Below, piece after piece: positions 1 through 7,621 of a stretch of 32,571 nucleotides of DNA. This DNA comes from DASPJL01 sp035628645 (GTDB taxonomy: Bacteria; Bacteroidota; Bacteroidia; Cytophagales; Cyclobacteriaceae): positions 1 through 32,571 of the forward strand of contig DASPJL010000021.1 in assembly GCA_035628645.1 (NCBI GenBank), read 5' to 3'. The notes beneath the pieces were generated by a model that did no database searches, was not told the origin of the DNA, and was given only the letters and a program-made list of their open reading frames with translations. Position 1 is the stretch's first letter. Each line of letters starts with the position of its first letter. The position numbers were made by a program, and so were the translations under genes.

Positions 1-2871
1 CCCCATAGCAAAATCCATGGTAAATCTTACGGTAAGACCTTTGAACTGGAAGATGTTTTGCATTCCTCCTATTTTATCAGGAACACGATAGCCCATGAAT
101 ACAAGGTCTTTGCTGTCAATAATATTATCGCCGTTAAGGTCCGCCCAATTTACATCTCCGCCATGTTTTGGTTTGCCCAATACTGCGGTGGTTACCATCC
201 GGTCTTCAACTTCAGACGCTGCAGCTTCTGCATCCGTTGCAAATATCCCGTTGGATTTGTAAGCCCATAACCCTCCAGGGCGCTCACCTTCAGCATATCC
301 GCCCACTTCTACTTCTTTTCCTTGTGCAGGATCATAGACAAAACCTCCACCGATACGGTTCTTTTCTCTGTCGTTTTCCGGAAGTTTTACTACAGTTGTG
401 CGGTTGTAAGCAAAGGAGAAGTTAGACCTCCAGGTAAAAGCGCCGATATTTAAAACCGTGGCGCCAATCTCTACTTCTATTCCTCTATTCCTTAATTGAC
501 CGGCATTGTATTTTATACTTGTAAACCCTGATTCCGACGCTAATGGAAGATCATCTAATCTGTTACTTGTCAGCTTATCATAAAAATCCACCAAAATGTT
601 TATTCTGTTGAAAAGACCAATATCTATTCCTGCATCGTAAGTATCAGAGGTTTCCCACAAGAGGTTTGGATTGGCCAGGTTGTTTCTGTAAATCCCTGCG
701 GAAGATGCATAAGAAGCAGTTCTGTAGCCACCGTAAGTATCGGTATAAGATAAGTTAGACAAACCCGATCGTCCATAACTTGTTCTTAATTTCAGTTGAT
801 TTATAAATTTCAGGTTCCAGAAATTTTCCCGGTGAATATTCCATCCTGCTGAAACCGAAGGGAAAACAGCGTAACGATTGTTTGGAGCAAAATTGGAGAA
901 TCCATCGTAACGCAAAGACCCGGACAATAAATATTTGCCATCAAAATCATAGTTTAGCTGTCCAAAATAACTGGCTGTTTTGGATTCAGGATAATCGGAA
1001 CTTACATTAAAATTGGGTTGTACCTGTCCGTTAATGATGCTGCTAACAGGATCATTCGTGAAAGTGGAAATATAATCTGTTGCAGACCTTTGACCGCTTC
1101 CGGCAAGGAAGAACCTGTTGTCATAGGTATAATTAAATCCGGCAAGTAAAGTAAGATTATGCCTGGAAGCAAAAGTATGATCGTATTGAAGGATATGGTC
1201 GGTCATGATTTGACGTCCTTTTCCAATCGATTCATATTTATCTCTTTGTTTGGCCTGTTGAGGAAAATATTTTTCAAAATACAGGTTGGCAGAATTATCA
1301 AAATTTATAGAGGCTGATGGCCTGTAGTGAAGTCCTTTGAGGATTTCATAATCTCCTGCAAGACGGAAAGTTATTCTGTCTACAGAATAATTCTGATCCT
1401 GGTAATGCAGCTCATGCAGCCTATTCCTTACCGATAAGCCTTCACCTAAATTTAAAGATCCATCCTCGTTGTAAATCCTGTTGAGAGGAGGCACTCTTGT
1501 ACCTCTTGTAAGGGTATTCTGGCTGTTTTCCACATCCTGATTGGACGTCCAGATGTAAGAAAAATTAGCATCAATCCTGAACTTATCGTTTACTTTAAAC
1601 CCAAGATTAGAGAGCGAACTGAATCTTTTGTAGTTGGTTCCGATGAAAATACCGTCCTGATTTAAATAACCCAGCGAGAAGAAATAATTTGCTTTCTCTG
1701 TTCCTCCGTCTATGTTAAAATTATAGTTATTGCTATGAGCGGTATTCCACAAAAGATCCTGATAATGGCTGTCCTTAAATATTATTGTTTTTCCTGGATT
1801 TACCGGGTCTTCTACTGTTTCCCAGCCATTTGCCAGTAAGTTGTCCACATATCCCTGACCTTCCACGGCTATAAGGTTATCGATGTATGCTGGAGTAAAT
1901 TTGGCATAGCCGTATTTACCTTTTTCCGTATAAGTCGGCACTGTTGCGGAGTTTCCACCTACATACAACTTGTTGTCGATGTCGAAAGCATCTTTACCTT
2001 TTGCCCAGGTCTGCCTTGCTAATACAAGATATTCCCTGGCATTAAGATAGTCATATTCGCGCGCCTGTGTTTCCACGCCATGTTGATAACGGAAAGTTAT
2101 ATTCGCTTTTCCACTACCTGTTTTACCAGACTTAGTCTTTATAAGAATAACCCCGTTTGCCCCTCTTGCTCCATAAACCGCAGTGGAAGCTGCGTCTTTC
2201 AACACCTGTATAGATTCAATATCATCAGGATTTACATCATTGAAACTTCTGAAAACACCATCTACAATTACCAGCGGGCTGCTTGCATCGATGGAGCCTA
2301 CCTGGTTTCCTCCGCTAGTACCATTACCGGTTCCATAGGGATTTAATGTCGTTCCTCCACGAATTACAATATTTGCAGCAGAGCCAGGCTGGCCGCTTAA
2401 TACAGGAATGGAAACTCCGGCGAGTTTTCCTTGTAAAGCCTGAACCGGACTGGCCGACGGAATATTCTTCAACTCCTCCTCATTCAGTTTAGAAACGGAA
2501 GCAATAGTTTTAGACCGTGATTGTTTTGTATATCCCACTACGACCACCTCGTCCAAAGCCTCAAGGTTTGGAAATAAAGACATGTCGATTTTGGTCTGGG
2601 AATTAATGAGAACTTCTTCGGTAGTAAAGCCTATAAAAGAAAAAACTAAAGTTCCATTAGTATCAGGAACGGTTAGCGCATACTTGCCATCAGTATCGGT
2701 AACGGTCCCCGTAGTTGTTCCTTTTACAACAACGCTTACGCCGGGTAATGCTTCATCTTCAGATGAAGTTACAGTGCCCGTAACAGTAATTTCAGTATTC
2801 TGCGCTGCAAGTTTTAAGGAGAGCAACAATGAAAATATGGTTACCAGACAAACTGCATATTTTTTTGTCAT
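1..2871 (-). CDS. SusC-like TonB-dependent transporter, no STN domain, C-terminus cut by window edge
   Basis: Outer-membrane TonB-dependent transporter of the SusC/RagA family, which imports oligosaccharides with a SusD lid. Reading the minus strand from the ATG at 2871 gives an open frame of 957 codons to the window edge, so probably only the last strands of the barrel are missing. An N-terminal signal peptide (residues 1 to about 23, ending LAAQ) is followed by a CarboxypepD_reg-like domain (about 28-105), a TonB-box-like DEVVVVGYTKQ, a plug with SPLVIVDGV and the family motif GARGANGVILIKTKSG, then the barrel with SLRYDGFSNFAPNNRY. Unlike the second SusC in this window it lacks an STN signalling domain, so it is not expected to drive a sigma/anti-sigma switch. 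A GntR/FCD regulator upstream is the likely controller. Its SusD partner would lie beyond position 1. The substrate cannot be told from this part. Confidence 0.95.
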   Translation of the reverse strand, partial: MTKKYAVCLVTIFSLLLSLKLAAQNTEITVTGTVTSSEDEALPGVSVVVKGTTTGTVTDTDGKYALTVPDTNGTLVFSFIGFTTEEVLINSQTKIDMSLFPNLEALDEVVVVGYTKQSRSKTIASVSKLNEEELKNIPSASPVQALQGKLAGVSIPVLSGQPGSAANIVIRGGTTLNPYGTGNGTSGGNQVGSIDASSPLVIVDGVFRSFNDVNPDDIESIQVLKDAASTAVYGARGANGVILIKTKSGKTGSGKANITFRYQHGVETQAREYDYLNAREYLVLARQTWAKGKDAFDIDNKLYVGGNSATVPTYTEKGKYGYAKFTPAYIDNLIAVEGQGYVDNLLANGWETVEDPVNPGKTIIFKDSHYQDLLWNTAHSNNYNFNIDGGTEKANYFFSLGYLNQDGIFIGTNYKRFSSLSNLGFKVNDKFRIDANFSYIWTSNQDVENSQNTLTRGTRVPPLNRIYNEDGSLNLGEGLSVRNRLHELHYQDQNYSVDRITFRLAGDYEILKGLHYRPSASINFDNSANLYFEKYFPQQAKQRDKYESIGKGRQIMTDHILQYDHTFASRHNLTLLAGFNYTYDNRFFLAGSGQRSATDYISTFTNDPVSSIINGQVQPNFNVSSDYPESKTASYFGQLNYDFDGKYLLSGSLRYDGFSNFAPNNRYAVFPSVSAGWNIHRENFWNLKFINQLKLRTSYGRSGLSNLSYTDTYGGYRTASYASSAGIYRNNLANPNLLWETSDTYDAGIDIGLFNRINILVDFYDKLTSNRLDDLPLASESGFTSIKYNAGQLRNRGIEVEIGATVLNIGAFTWRSNFSFAYNRTTVVKLPENDREKNRIGGGFVYDPAQGKEVEVGGYAEGERPGGLWAYKSNGIFATDAEAAASEVEDRMVTTAVLGKPKHGGDVNWADLNGDNIIDSKDLVFMGYRVPDKIGGMQNIFQFKGLTVRFTMDFAMG

Positions 2872-3084
2872 GACTTAGTAAGTTTAAGGTTAGTAATATT
2901 ATTTTATTAGAAAGGTCTTGTTAAGACGGAGAAGATCCGTTGAGGATCCACAACAAACAGTGGTTTTGAAAATCGCGTAATGATTTTCCCTCACTAATGC
3001 TTTGCTTAATATTATCAGGCGTCTCCGTCCTGTTAATACAATCATTTTCCCTCATGCGAGTTTTAGAATAAGGAGGGTTTTGTT

Positions 3085-3096
3085 TATCGTACGATA
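3085..3096. promoter_or_regulatory. Perfect 12-bp palindrome TATCGTACGATA in the susC leader
   Basis: A perfect inverted repeat with GTAC at its centre, about 215 bases upstream of the susC start and inside the predicted leader. It could be a further site for the neighbouring GntR/FCD protein, since that family reads GT...AC half-sites with variable spacing, but it could also be chance. The assignment is inference. Confidence 0.3.
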
Positions 3097-3301
3097 CCCT
3101 CATTTTTGTTGTGAATGAGGCATTAGCTTCGACCTGTTTGTTTAAGCAATGTTCATTTCTCTTAATCAAAGAAAAGAGTAAAATACGTGAAGGAGGGCCG
3201 AGGGTGTTTTCCAGCTTATTTCCTGATGGGTTTTTCATTTCTTTTTGTTTTAGTCAAGTATAATAAGGGAAGTTCACAAGAATTATTAAGTAGTTTAGTT
3301 C

Positions 3302-3316
3302 TTATGTACTACATAA
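3302..3316. promoter_or_regulatory. Candidate GntR/FCD operator overlapping the susC transcription start
   Basis: TTATGTACTACATAA has perfect 7-bp arms around one central base and contains GT-ACT-AC. That fits the GTnnnAC core typical of FadR/FCD-type GntR operators. It directly abuts the -7-like element at 3317-3324 on its downstream side, where a repressor would cover the start of transcription. A related sequence (10 of 15 positions) lies in the promoter of the GntR gene itself at 4246-4260. Confidence 0.5.
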
Positions 3317-3347
3317 CAAATTTCATAATATTTTTTACAAGTGCAAA
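3317..3347 (-). promoter_or_regulatory. Candidate promoter for the first susC
   Basis: On the minus strand TTTG (3344-3347) is followed by 19 bases and then GAAATTTG (3317-3324). This is one mismatch from the Bacteroidota primary-sigma pattern TTTG-N19/20-TAnnTTTG. Transcription would start near 3310, inside the palindrome at 3302-3316, giving a leader of roughly 440 bases before the ATG at 2871. Confidence 0.45.
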
Positions 3348-3487
3348 TTCTTTTGAACATTTTATTTAGAAAAAGGAAAATTTAAATTTGTATTAAAGAA
3401 GTTTTTAAAGGAAAAATTAGGGGGAAATTGAAGAACCCTCCGACTTTAGCAAGCAGGCTGTTCAACTTTCCCTCATTAAAATTTTAA

Positions 3488-4201
3488 TTATTCCTTTTCG
3501 AAAGCTCCTTCATTTAACCGATCGAAATGTGGTTGAAGATGCTCCTTCATCCCCAGACGAAAATCCTCTTTTGTACCGGTCTTAAGGATCTGAACCAAGT
3601 CCAGGTGGTTTACTTTACCTGACCTGTAAACCTTTTCATTTGAAACTACATAGCCGAAAATTGGCAACAACATATTCTGAAACCGCTTTAAAGTGTCATT
3701 CCCTGATATTTCGTATAGTTTTCCATGAAAAGCAATTTCATTTTTTATCCGGAAAGTTGGTGCGCCGTCATTCACTGCCTCTCTTTTGGCGATTTTCTCC
3801 AGCTCCTCAATGTCTTTATCAGTTTTACGGATATACAACAAATCTGCAAGACCCATTTCCAACACTAACCGCAGTTCAAATATATCCTGAAGGGTATCGC
3901 TGTCAATAATCAGAGGATCCAGCACCCTTTCAAAAGCTCCCAATATGTCGGGCCGGCTCAGGATCATTCCTCTTTTTTTCCTTGTTTCTACCATTCCCAG
4001 CATCCTCAAACGACTCAATGCTTCGCGAACTACGTTCCTGCTTACCCCAAGCGCTTCCGCCAGCTCCAATTCCTTCGGAAGCGCATCTCCAGGTTTGAAT
4101 GACTTTTTCTTCAAATACTCCCTTAGCCTCAATTCAACAACATCAGCCATCGTCGTATTTGCAATACGCTCCAAATCATTATTCAAATTCAGTTTAGACA
4201 T
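3488..4201 (-). CDS. GntR-family transcriptional regulator, FadR/FCD subfamily
   Basis: Cytoplasmic DNA-binding regulator of 237 residues, a normal length for the FCD group. The N-terminal winged helix (about 18-82) carries the GntR signature: LPKELELAEALGVSRNVVRE, then LSRLRMLGMVE and a GMIL wing. The C-terminal all-helical FCD ligand domain (about 103-228) has the three histidines expected to hold a metal: FHGKL (H159), NHLDLV (H199) and KEHL (H221). The usual acidic partner four residues before the first His is Glu155 rather than Asp. FCD regulators commonly sense sugar acids or related organic acids. The gene lies upstream of the truncated susC in the same direction, and both promoters carry a GTnnnAC palindrome-like site. 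It probably represses that transporter and itself; this is inference, and the ligand is unknown. Confidence 0.92.
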   Translation of the reverse strand: MSKLNLNNDLERIANTTMADVVELRLREYLKKKSFKPGDALPKELELAEALGVSRNVVREALSRLRMLGMVETRKKRGMILSRPDILGAFERVLDPLIIDSDTLQDIFELRLVLEMGLADLLYIRKTDKDIEELEKIAKREAVNDGAPTFRIKNEIAFHGKLYEISGNDTLKRFQNMLLPIFGYVVSNEKVYRSGKVNHLDLVQILKTGTKEDFRLGMKEHLQPHFDRLNEGAFEKE

Positions 4202-4227
4202 TTACTATATCAGATATGATGATTTTA

Positions 4228-4259
4228 CAAAGATGAAACTTTTTAATATGTAGGACAAA
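4228..4259 (-). promoter_or_regulatory. Candidate promoter of the GntR gene
   Basis: Minus strand TTTG (4256-4259), 20 bases, then CATCTTTG (4228-4235). This is one mismatch from the Bacteroidota consensus and ends about 27 bases upstream of the GntR start codon. Confidence 0.5.
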
Positions 4260-4260
4260 T
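4246..4260. promoter_or_regulatory. Candidate autoregulatory GntR operator
   Basis: ATATGTAGGACAAAT contains GT-AGG-AC and matches the 3302-3316 palindrome at 10 of 15 positions, including the GTA..AC core. It covers the -33 element and part of the spacer of the GntR promoter, a usual position for negative autoregulation. One arm is degenerate, so the call depends on the pairing with 3302-3316. Confidence 0.4.
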
Positions 4261-4440
4261 AAAATTATTTTCAGGATAACAAAATATTATTTTCAATAAC
4301 TGCCCATGTTTTGTCCCTCCGGAACTTAATACTCCCTCATCTCATTCCTAAAGATTTTAATAGCAAAGTCAATATCCCCATTTTCGCGTTTGGTCAATTT
4401 GTTTTCATCTTAGGTCATAAGTAAATCCCGCCAAGCAATC

Positions 4441-4448
4441 TACCTTTG
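4441..4448 (+). promoter_or_regulatory. -7 promoter element of the DUF4260 gene
   Basis: TACCTTTG is an exact match to the Bacteroidota -7 element TAnnTTTG and lies 26 bases before the ATG at 4475. No TTTG is seen at the -33 distance, so only half of the promoter is visible. Confidence 0.4.
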
Positions 4449-4474
4449 TATCATAAACATTTAAATAATAGAAT

Positions 4475-4861
4475 ATGAAAACTATATTAAAAACCGAAGA
4501 ATTACTCATGTTTATTCTTTGCATTTACTTTTTCAGTCTCATGGATTACAGTTGGTGGCTATTTCCTGCTTTAATCCTGGTGCCGGATGTGGGGCTGTTG
4601 GGCTATGCTCATAATGCCAAAACAGGTGCAATAGTCTACAATATTTTTCACCACAAAGGAATAGCAATCCTTGTTGGTGCCTTTGGAATTCTTTTAAATA
4701 ACCAGGAAGTTATTTTGACCGGAATTATTCTTTTCGCCCATTCTTCTATGGATCGAATGCTTGGATTCGGATTAAAATACAAATCCAGCTTTGATGATAC
4801 GCACCTGGGAAGCATAGGAAAGGAGAAAAACCAGAAGAAAAGCATTGAAGTGGCAATATAA
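4475..4861 (+). CDS. DUF4260 family membrane protein
   Basis: Small integral membrane protein of 128 residues with about four hydrophobic helices (roughly 8-27, 28-46, 62-82, 84-102). Conserved family features visible are WWLFPALILVPDVG, the LGYAHNAKTGA stretch, YNIFHHKG, and a late HSSMDRMLGFGLKY. These fit DUF4260, whose function is not known. It stands alone between the GntR gene (divergent) and the AraC gene (convergent). The start at 4475 is supported by a TACCTTTG promoter element just upstream. The polar tail ends in a lysine-rich stretch, probably cytoplasmic. Confidence 0.85.
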   Translation: MKTILKTEELLMFILCIYFFSLMDYSWWLFPALILVPDVGLLGYAHNAKTGAIVYNIFHHKGIAILVGAFGILLNNQEVILTGIILFAHSSMDRMLGFGLKYKSSFDDTHLGSIGKEKNQKKSIEVAI

Positions 4862-4877
4862 TAACCAGGCTTGGATG

Positions 4878-4904
4878 AAGCTTTTGCACGCAAAAGTGCT
4901 TTTA
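4878..4904. terminator. Hairpin between convergent DUF4260 and AraC genes
   Basis: AAGC-TTTTG-CACG-CAAAA-GT-GCTT folds into a hairpin with a two-base bulge and is followed by TTTTAACC on the plus strand. It lies 16 bases after the DUF4260 stop and against the AraC stop, so it may serve both convergent genes. The U-tract is short. Confidence 0.45.
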
Positions 4905-5906
4905 ACCTACCTTCCTGAACGCTGCAGGGGTCTTCCCGGTCCATTTTTTAAAGGATCTTTGGAAAACGCTGGATTCTGAAAATCCCAGTAAAAATGATAT
5001 ATCCGTTGTACTAATGGTGTTTTCTTTCAAATGACCGATGGCGATGTCTTTCCTGACTTCCTCCAGCAACTGCCTGAAAGTGGCCTGTTCTTCCTTAAGT
5101 TTCATCTGGATACTTCGTGGACTCATGCCAATGTTCCTGGCTATGGCAGTAAGTGTTGGTTCCTCGCCTTTCAGGCCCTTCACAATTTCTTCTTTTATCT
5201 TAAAACTCAGTTTATCAGAATGTTTGAGTTTATCATAATATTCCTTCACATGCTTTTCAAAAAGAGGAAAAAGGGTGGGATTGGCATTTAGAACGGGAAC
5301 ATCCAAAAGGGATTTGTTAAAAACCAGACCGGTGAATGAGCTGGAAAAACAAATGTTATCCGTACCCAAAACAGCCCGGTAAATCTCTAAATCTGAAGGC
5401 GCATTATATGTAAAATGTACTTCCTTAACAGGAAAATCGCGTCCGGTCATTGCTTTGATTATACCTAAATAAACCGATAGCTCTGATTCAAGGGTAAAGC
5501 GGGGATAAATAATGGCCTCATCATTTATTTTTACCGTTAGGAAACAATTATCATTATTTGTATGAAAGGACGTAATCATTCCTTCACAGGCTACGTCCTG
5601 GTATTGACAAAGTTTTTCAAGCGCCATTTTTAATGTGGAACAATGCATGAGCATATAGACCACCACACCTAATGAGAAAGGATTTACCTCTAGTCCCACC
5701 TTCAAAGGCAAGCTTTCATCGTCGGTAAGCTCGGTAAGCCCTTTCCAAAGTGCCTGAATTTTTGAAGTGGGTATCCGGGAATCAGGATCCTTTAACAAGT
5801 CCATATCTATTCCCGCATGGGTACAAAGGATCTTTCGGTCGAGACCTTTGTTTTCACCAAAACTCAGTATAAGATTAATTGTACCTGCCGAAACCGTATT
5901 TGTCAT
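4902..5906 (-). CDS. AraC-family transcriptional regulator (OruR-like architecture)
   Basis: Transcriptional regulator of 334 residues. The first ~200 residues match the arabinose-binding-like AraC N-terminal domain of the OruR/ArgR-type group (Arabinose_bd), with FSLGVVVYMLMHCSTLKMAL and the hallmark EVHFTYNAPSDLEIYRAVLG region. The C-terminal AraC double helix-turn-helix (about 238-334) has TLTAIARNIGMSPRSIQMKL and the signature LGFSESSVFQRSFKKWTGKT followed by PAAFR. The gene follows the SDR gene by 71 bases in the same direction, with no clear separate promoter, so co-transcription is likely. Regulators of this architecture often control metabolism of small molecules or lipids through adjacent dehydrogenases, so the SDR gene is the obvious candidate partner. 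The inducer is unknown. Confidence 0.92.
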   Translation of the reverse strand: MTNTVSAGTINLILSFGENKGLDRKILCTHAGIDMDLLKDPDSRIPTSKIQALWKGLTELTDDESLPLKVGLEVNPFSLGVVVYMLMHCSTLKMALEKLCQYQDVACEGMITSFHTNNDNCFLTVKINDEAIIYPRFTLESELSVYLGIIKAMTGRDFPVKEVHFTYNAPSDLEIYRAVLGTDNICFSSSFTGLVFNKSLLDVPVLNANPTLFPLFEKHVKEYYDKLKHSDKLSFKIKEEIVKGLKGEEPTLTAIARNIGMSPRSIQMKLKEEQATFRQLLEEVRKDIAIGHLKENTISTTDISFLLGFSESSVFQRSFKKWTGKTPAAFRKVG

Positions 5907-5977
5907 TAAAAATCCACTTATTAAATAGTAGGAAAGTTAAAGGTTTTTCAGGAAAATGATATTTTGTATTGCCGACC

Positions 5978-6721
5978 TCAACCCTCTACACTATTTATTT
6001 TTTTAAAAGCAAAAGAAGGTGCAAGCCGTGACAGGGCATACAAAATCTTTACGCCGCCCACTTTTATTTCCTGCTGTCCCGTCTCCATTTTAATTACCAT
6101 TTCTGCTACGGCCTTTTCTACAGGTATGGCAATTTTCGGAGGTTTTCCATTGTGCCATGGCGTATCAACTGCCGGCATCATCACTTCTACTATTTTTAAA
6201 GGCACGCCTTTTAGCTGGTGCCTGAATACCTGTGTAAAGGAATGTAAACCAGCCTTTGTGGCATTGTAAATGGGGTAAATCGCTCTGGGTGCATAAATTA
6301 AGCCTGTAGTAATATTGACAATGACGGAATTCTCATTTTTCTCAAGCAGCGGCAGGAATAATTTACAAAGGGAAATGGGCGCAATAAGATTGGTTTGGAT
6401 TTCAAGCTCTGTTTTTTCCAGCATTGACGCGTCGGAGCGGAAGTTTGTCTTGCTGACAATAGCTGCATTGTTGATCAACATATTACAGCTGGGATGATTT
6501 TGTGATATCCAGTCAAAGAGTCTGGTCCTTTCTGCTGCGATCGAGACATCACATTGAAAAATAATAACCTGGGGCAGGTCAGCTTTAGCTTTACTGAGTT
6601 TTTCCAAAGACCTTCCGCAAATAATTACCTGATTGCCCCTTGAAATAAAATTCCTTGCTAATTCAAGGCCAATTCCGGAGCTTCCTCCTGTGATTAATAT
6701 AATGTTGTTTTTCAGTTCCAT
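5978..6721 (-). CDS. Short-chain dehydrogenase/reductase, DltE-like
   Basis: NAD(P)-dependent SDR oxidoreductase of 247 residues, a usual classical SDR length. The nucleotide-binding motif TGGSSGIG is at 11-18, then an acidic CDV after the third strand, LINNAAI for the NNAG motif, and the catalytic YNATK. The residue 13 positions before the catalytic Tyr, normally Ser, is Thr (NITTG). Overall it resembles the DltE-like group (COG3967), in which the name does not prove a role in D-alanylation. It sits between a Crp/Fnr-type gene (51-base gap upstream) and the AraC gene (71-base gap downstream), all on the minus strand. The substrate cannot be predicted. Confidence 0.92.
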   Translation of the reverse strand: MELKNNIILITGGSSGIGLELARNFISRGNQVIICGRSLEKLSKAKADLPQVIIFQCDVSIAAERTRLFDWISQNHPSCNMLINNAAIVSKTNFRSDASMLEKTELEIQTNLIAPISLCKLFLPLLEKNENSVIVNITTGLIYAPRAIYPIYNATKAGLHSFTQVFRHQLKGVPLKIVEVMMPAVDTPWHNGKPPKIAIPVEKAVAEMVIKMETGQQEIKVGGVKILYALSRLAPSFAFKKINSVEG

Positions 6722-6772
6722 GTTTCTCTGTTTCTTTTAAAACAAAAAAAGAACTTTTGAAAATAAAGCGCA

Positions 6773-7360
6773 TTAACCTATGTTAATGATGCCCATTTTC
6801 TTTCGGATCCTGCTGAGGGCGACAGGAGTAATTCCAAGATAGGACGCGATCATGTGCTGTTTGATCCTTTTTTCCAACTGGGGATATTCTTCTAAAAAGG
6901 ACTTGTACCGCTCTTCGGCATCACACAAAAGAAACTCTCTTTCCCTTTTTTCTTTCTTGATATAGCCTTTTTCTAAAAGTGCAATTAAAAAATAATTCCA
7001 GTGCTCCTTGTTGAGGGCCAATTGCTTCCACTTTTCAAAATCAATAACAGTAATGGTTGCATCTTCCAACGCTTCAATATTATAATATGAGCCGAGACCT
7101 CTTGCCATAGCGCTATAAGCGGTAATAAAAGAGTTTTCCGGAAAAAAACCTTTGGTCAATTCCTTACCATTTTTATCTGAATAGTAATACCTGAATAATC
7201 CCTGATGAACAAAAGCAAATTTCTGAGGCACGTCTCCTTCCCTTATAAAAAAGTATCCTTTCAATACGGTTTTTTCCCTACATATTCCCTTGAATTTATT
7301 GATTTCTTCCAGCGGCATATCAGAAATTGACCGGAGAGCGTGTGCCAGTTGATCAAACAT
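6773..7360 (-). CDS. Crp/Fnr-family transcriptional regulator
   Basis: 195-residue regulator with an N-terminal cyclic-nucleotide-binding-like beta-barrel (about 20-115: LKGYFFIREGDVPQKFAFV, then FRYYYSDKNGKEL and FFPENSFI) and a C-terminal helix-turn-helix (about 150-192: YPQLEKRIKQHMIASYLGIT, then ALSRIRKKM). The barrel lacks the canonical phosphate-binding RxA(T/S) motif, so cAMP binding is doubtful, as for most Bacteroidota homologues of this type. It heads a same-strand group with the SDR and AraC genes. A promoter-like TTTG-N19-CACATTTG lies just upstream, overlapped by a TTGAATTTCAA palindrome that may be its own operator. Confidence 0.9.
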   Translation of the reverse strand: MFDQLAHALRSISDMPLEEINKFKGICREKTVLKGYFFIREGDVPQKFAFVHQGLFRYYYSDKNGKELTKGFFPENSFITAYSAMARGLGSYYNIEALEDATITVIDFEKWKQLALNKEHWNYFLIALLEKGYIKKEKREREFLLCDAEERYKSFLEEYPQLEKRIKQHMIASYLGITPVALSRIRKKMGIINIG

Positions 7361-7374
7361 TGAATTGATTAAAA

Positions 7375-7385
7375 TTGAATTTCAA
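7375..7385. promoter_or_regulatory. TTGAATTTCAA palindrome at the Crp/Fnr gene promoter
   Basis: Perfect 5-bp arms (TTGAA/TTCAA) around one base, overlapping the -7 element and the expected start of transcription. Crp/Fnr proteins read TTGA...TCAA-type half-sites, usually at wider spacing than seen here, so autoregulation is a suggestion only. Confidence 0.3.
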
Positions 7386-7413
7386 ATGTGTGAAAGTTAT
7401 TTATACCATCAAA
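7383..7413 (-). promoter_or_regulatory. Candidate promoter of the Crp/Fnr-type gene
   Basis: Minus strand TTTG (7410-7413), 19 bases, then CACATTTG (7383-7390), one mismatch from the Bacteroidota consensus. The inferred start near 7376 leaves a leader of only about 16 bases before the ATG at 7360. Confidence 0.5.
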
Positions 7414-7543
7414 GAGGAATTGAGAACAATAACTTAGAAATGAGAGACTTTAAATTAGTCAGTGAAATAGTCTTCATTATTATCCACCTGAATAATCAAA
7501 AGTGAAAAACATATAAATTACTTTAAAATCACACGTTATGTGG

Positions 7544-7555
7544 TTTGAATTCAAA
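7544..7555. promoter_or_regulatory. Perfect palindrome TTTGAATTCAAA upstream of the histidine kinase
   Basis: A 12-bp perfect inverted repeat 67 bases before the kinase start, upstream of a weak -7-like TTAATTTG at 7563-7570. It shares TTGAA/TTCAA arms with the palindrome at 7375-7385 in the same divergent intergenic region, so one factor, possibly the Crp/Fnr protein, might bind both. This is inference. Confidence 0.3.
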
Positions 7556-7621
7556 TCTCATTTTAATTTGTAATTTTTAGTAATATATTGGGCCGTTATT
7601 TTATTAACTTATTTTTTCCCG

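Larger units (their letters stand above)
2872..3487. other. Long intergenic/leader region upstream of the first susC
   Basis: 616 bases without a convincing gene. It holds a candidate promoter at 3317-3347 (minus), a perfect-arm palindrome at 3302-3316, a second perfect palindrome at 3085-3096, and two near-identical 15-base boxes (AATSATTTTCCCTCA) at 2979-2993 and 3040-3054, with shorter TTCCCTCATT elsewhere. A 105-codon minus-strand frame at 2921-3238 has no recognisable domain and a composition unlike the real genes, so I treat the stretch as a 5' leader of about 440 bases plus regulatory DNA. Confidence 0.6.

Noticed and set aside
2921..3238. 105-codon minus-strand open frame upstream of the first susC, as a possible small gene
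   Set aside because: No signal, membrane segment or domain is visible, the composition is unlike the real genes here, and the frame covers palindromes and repeated boxes. It fits better as leader DNA.
5978..6721. Involvement of the DltE-like SDR in D-alanylation of teichoic acid
   Set aside because: No dlt genes are present and the organism has Gram-negative outer-membrane systems. The label reflects similarity only.
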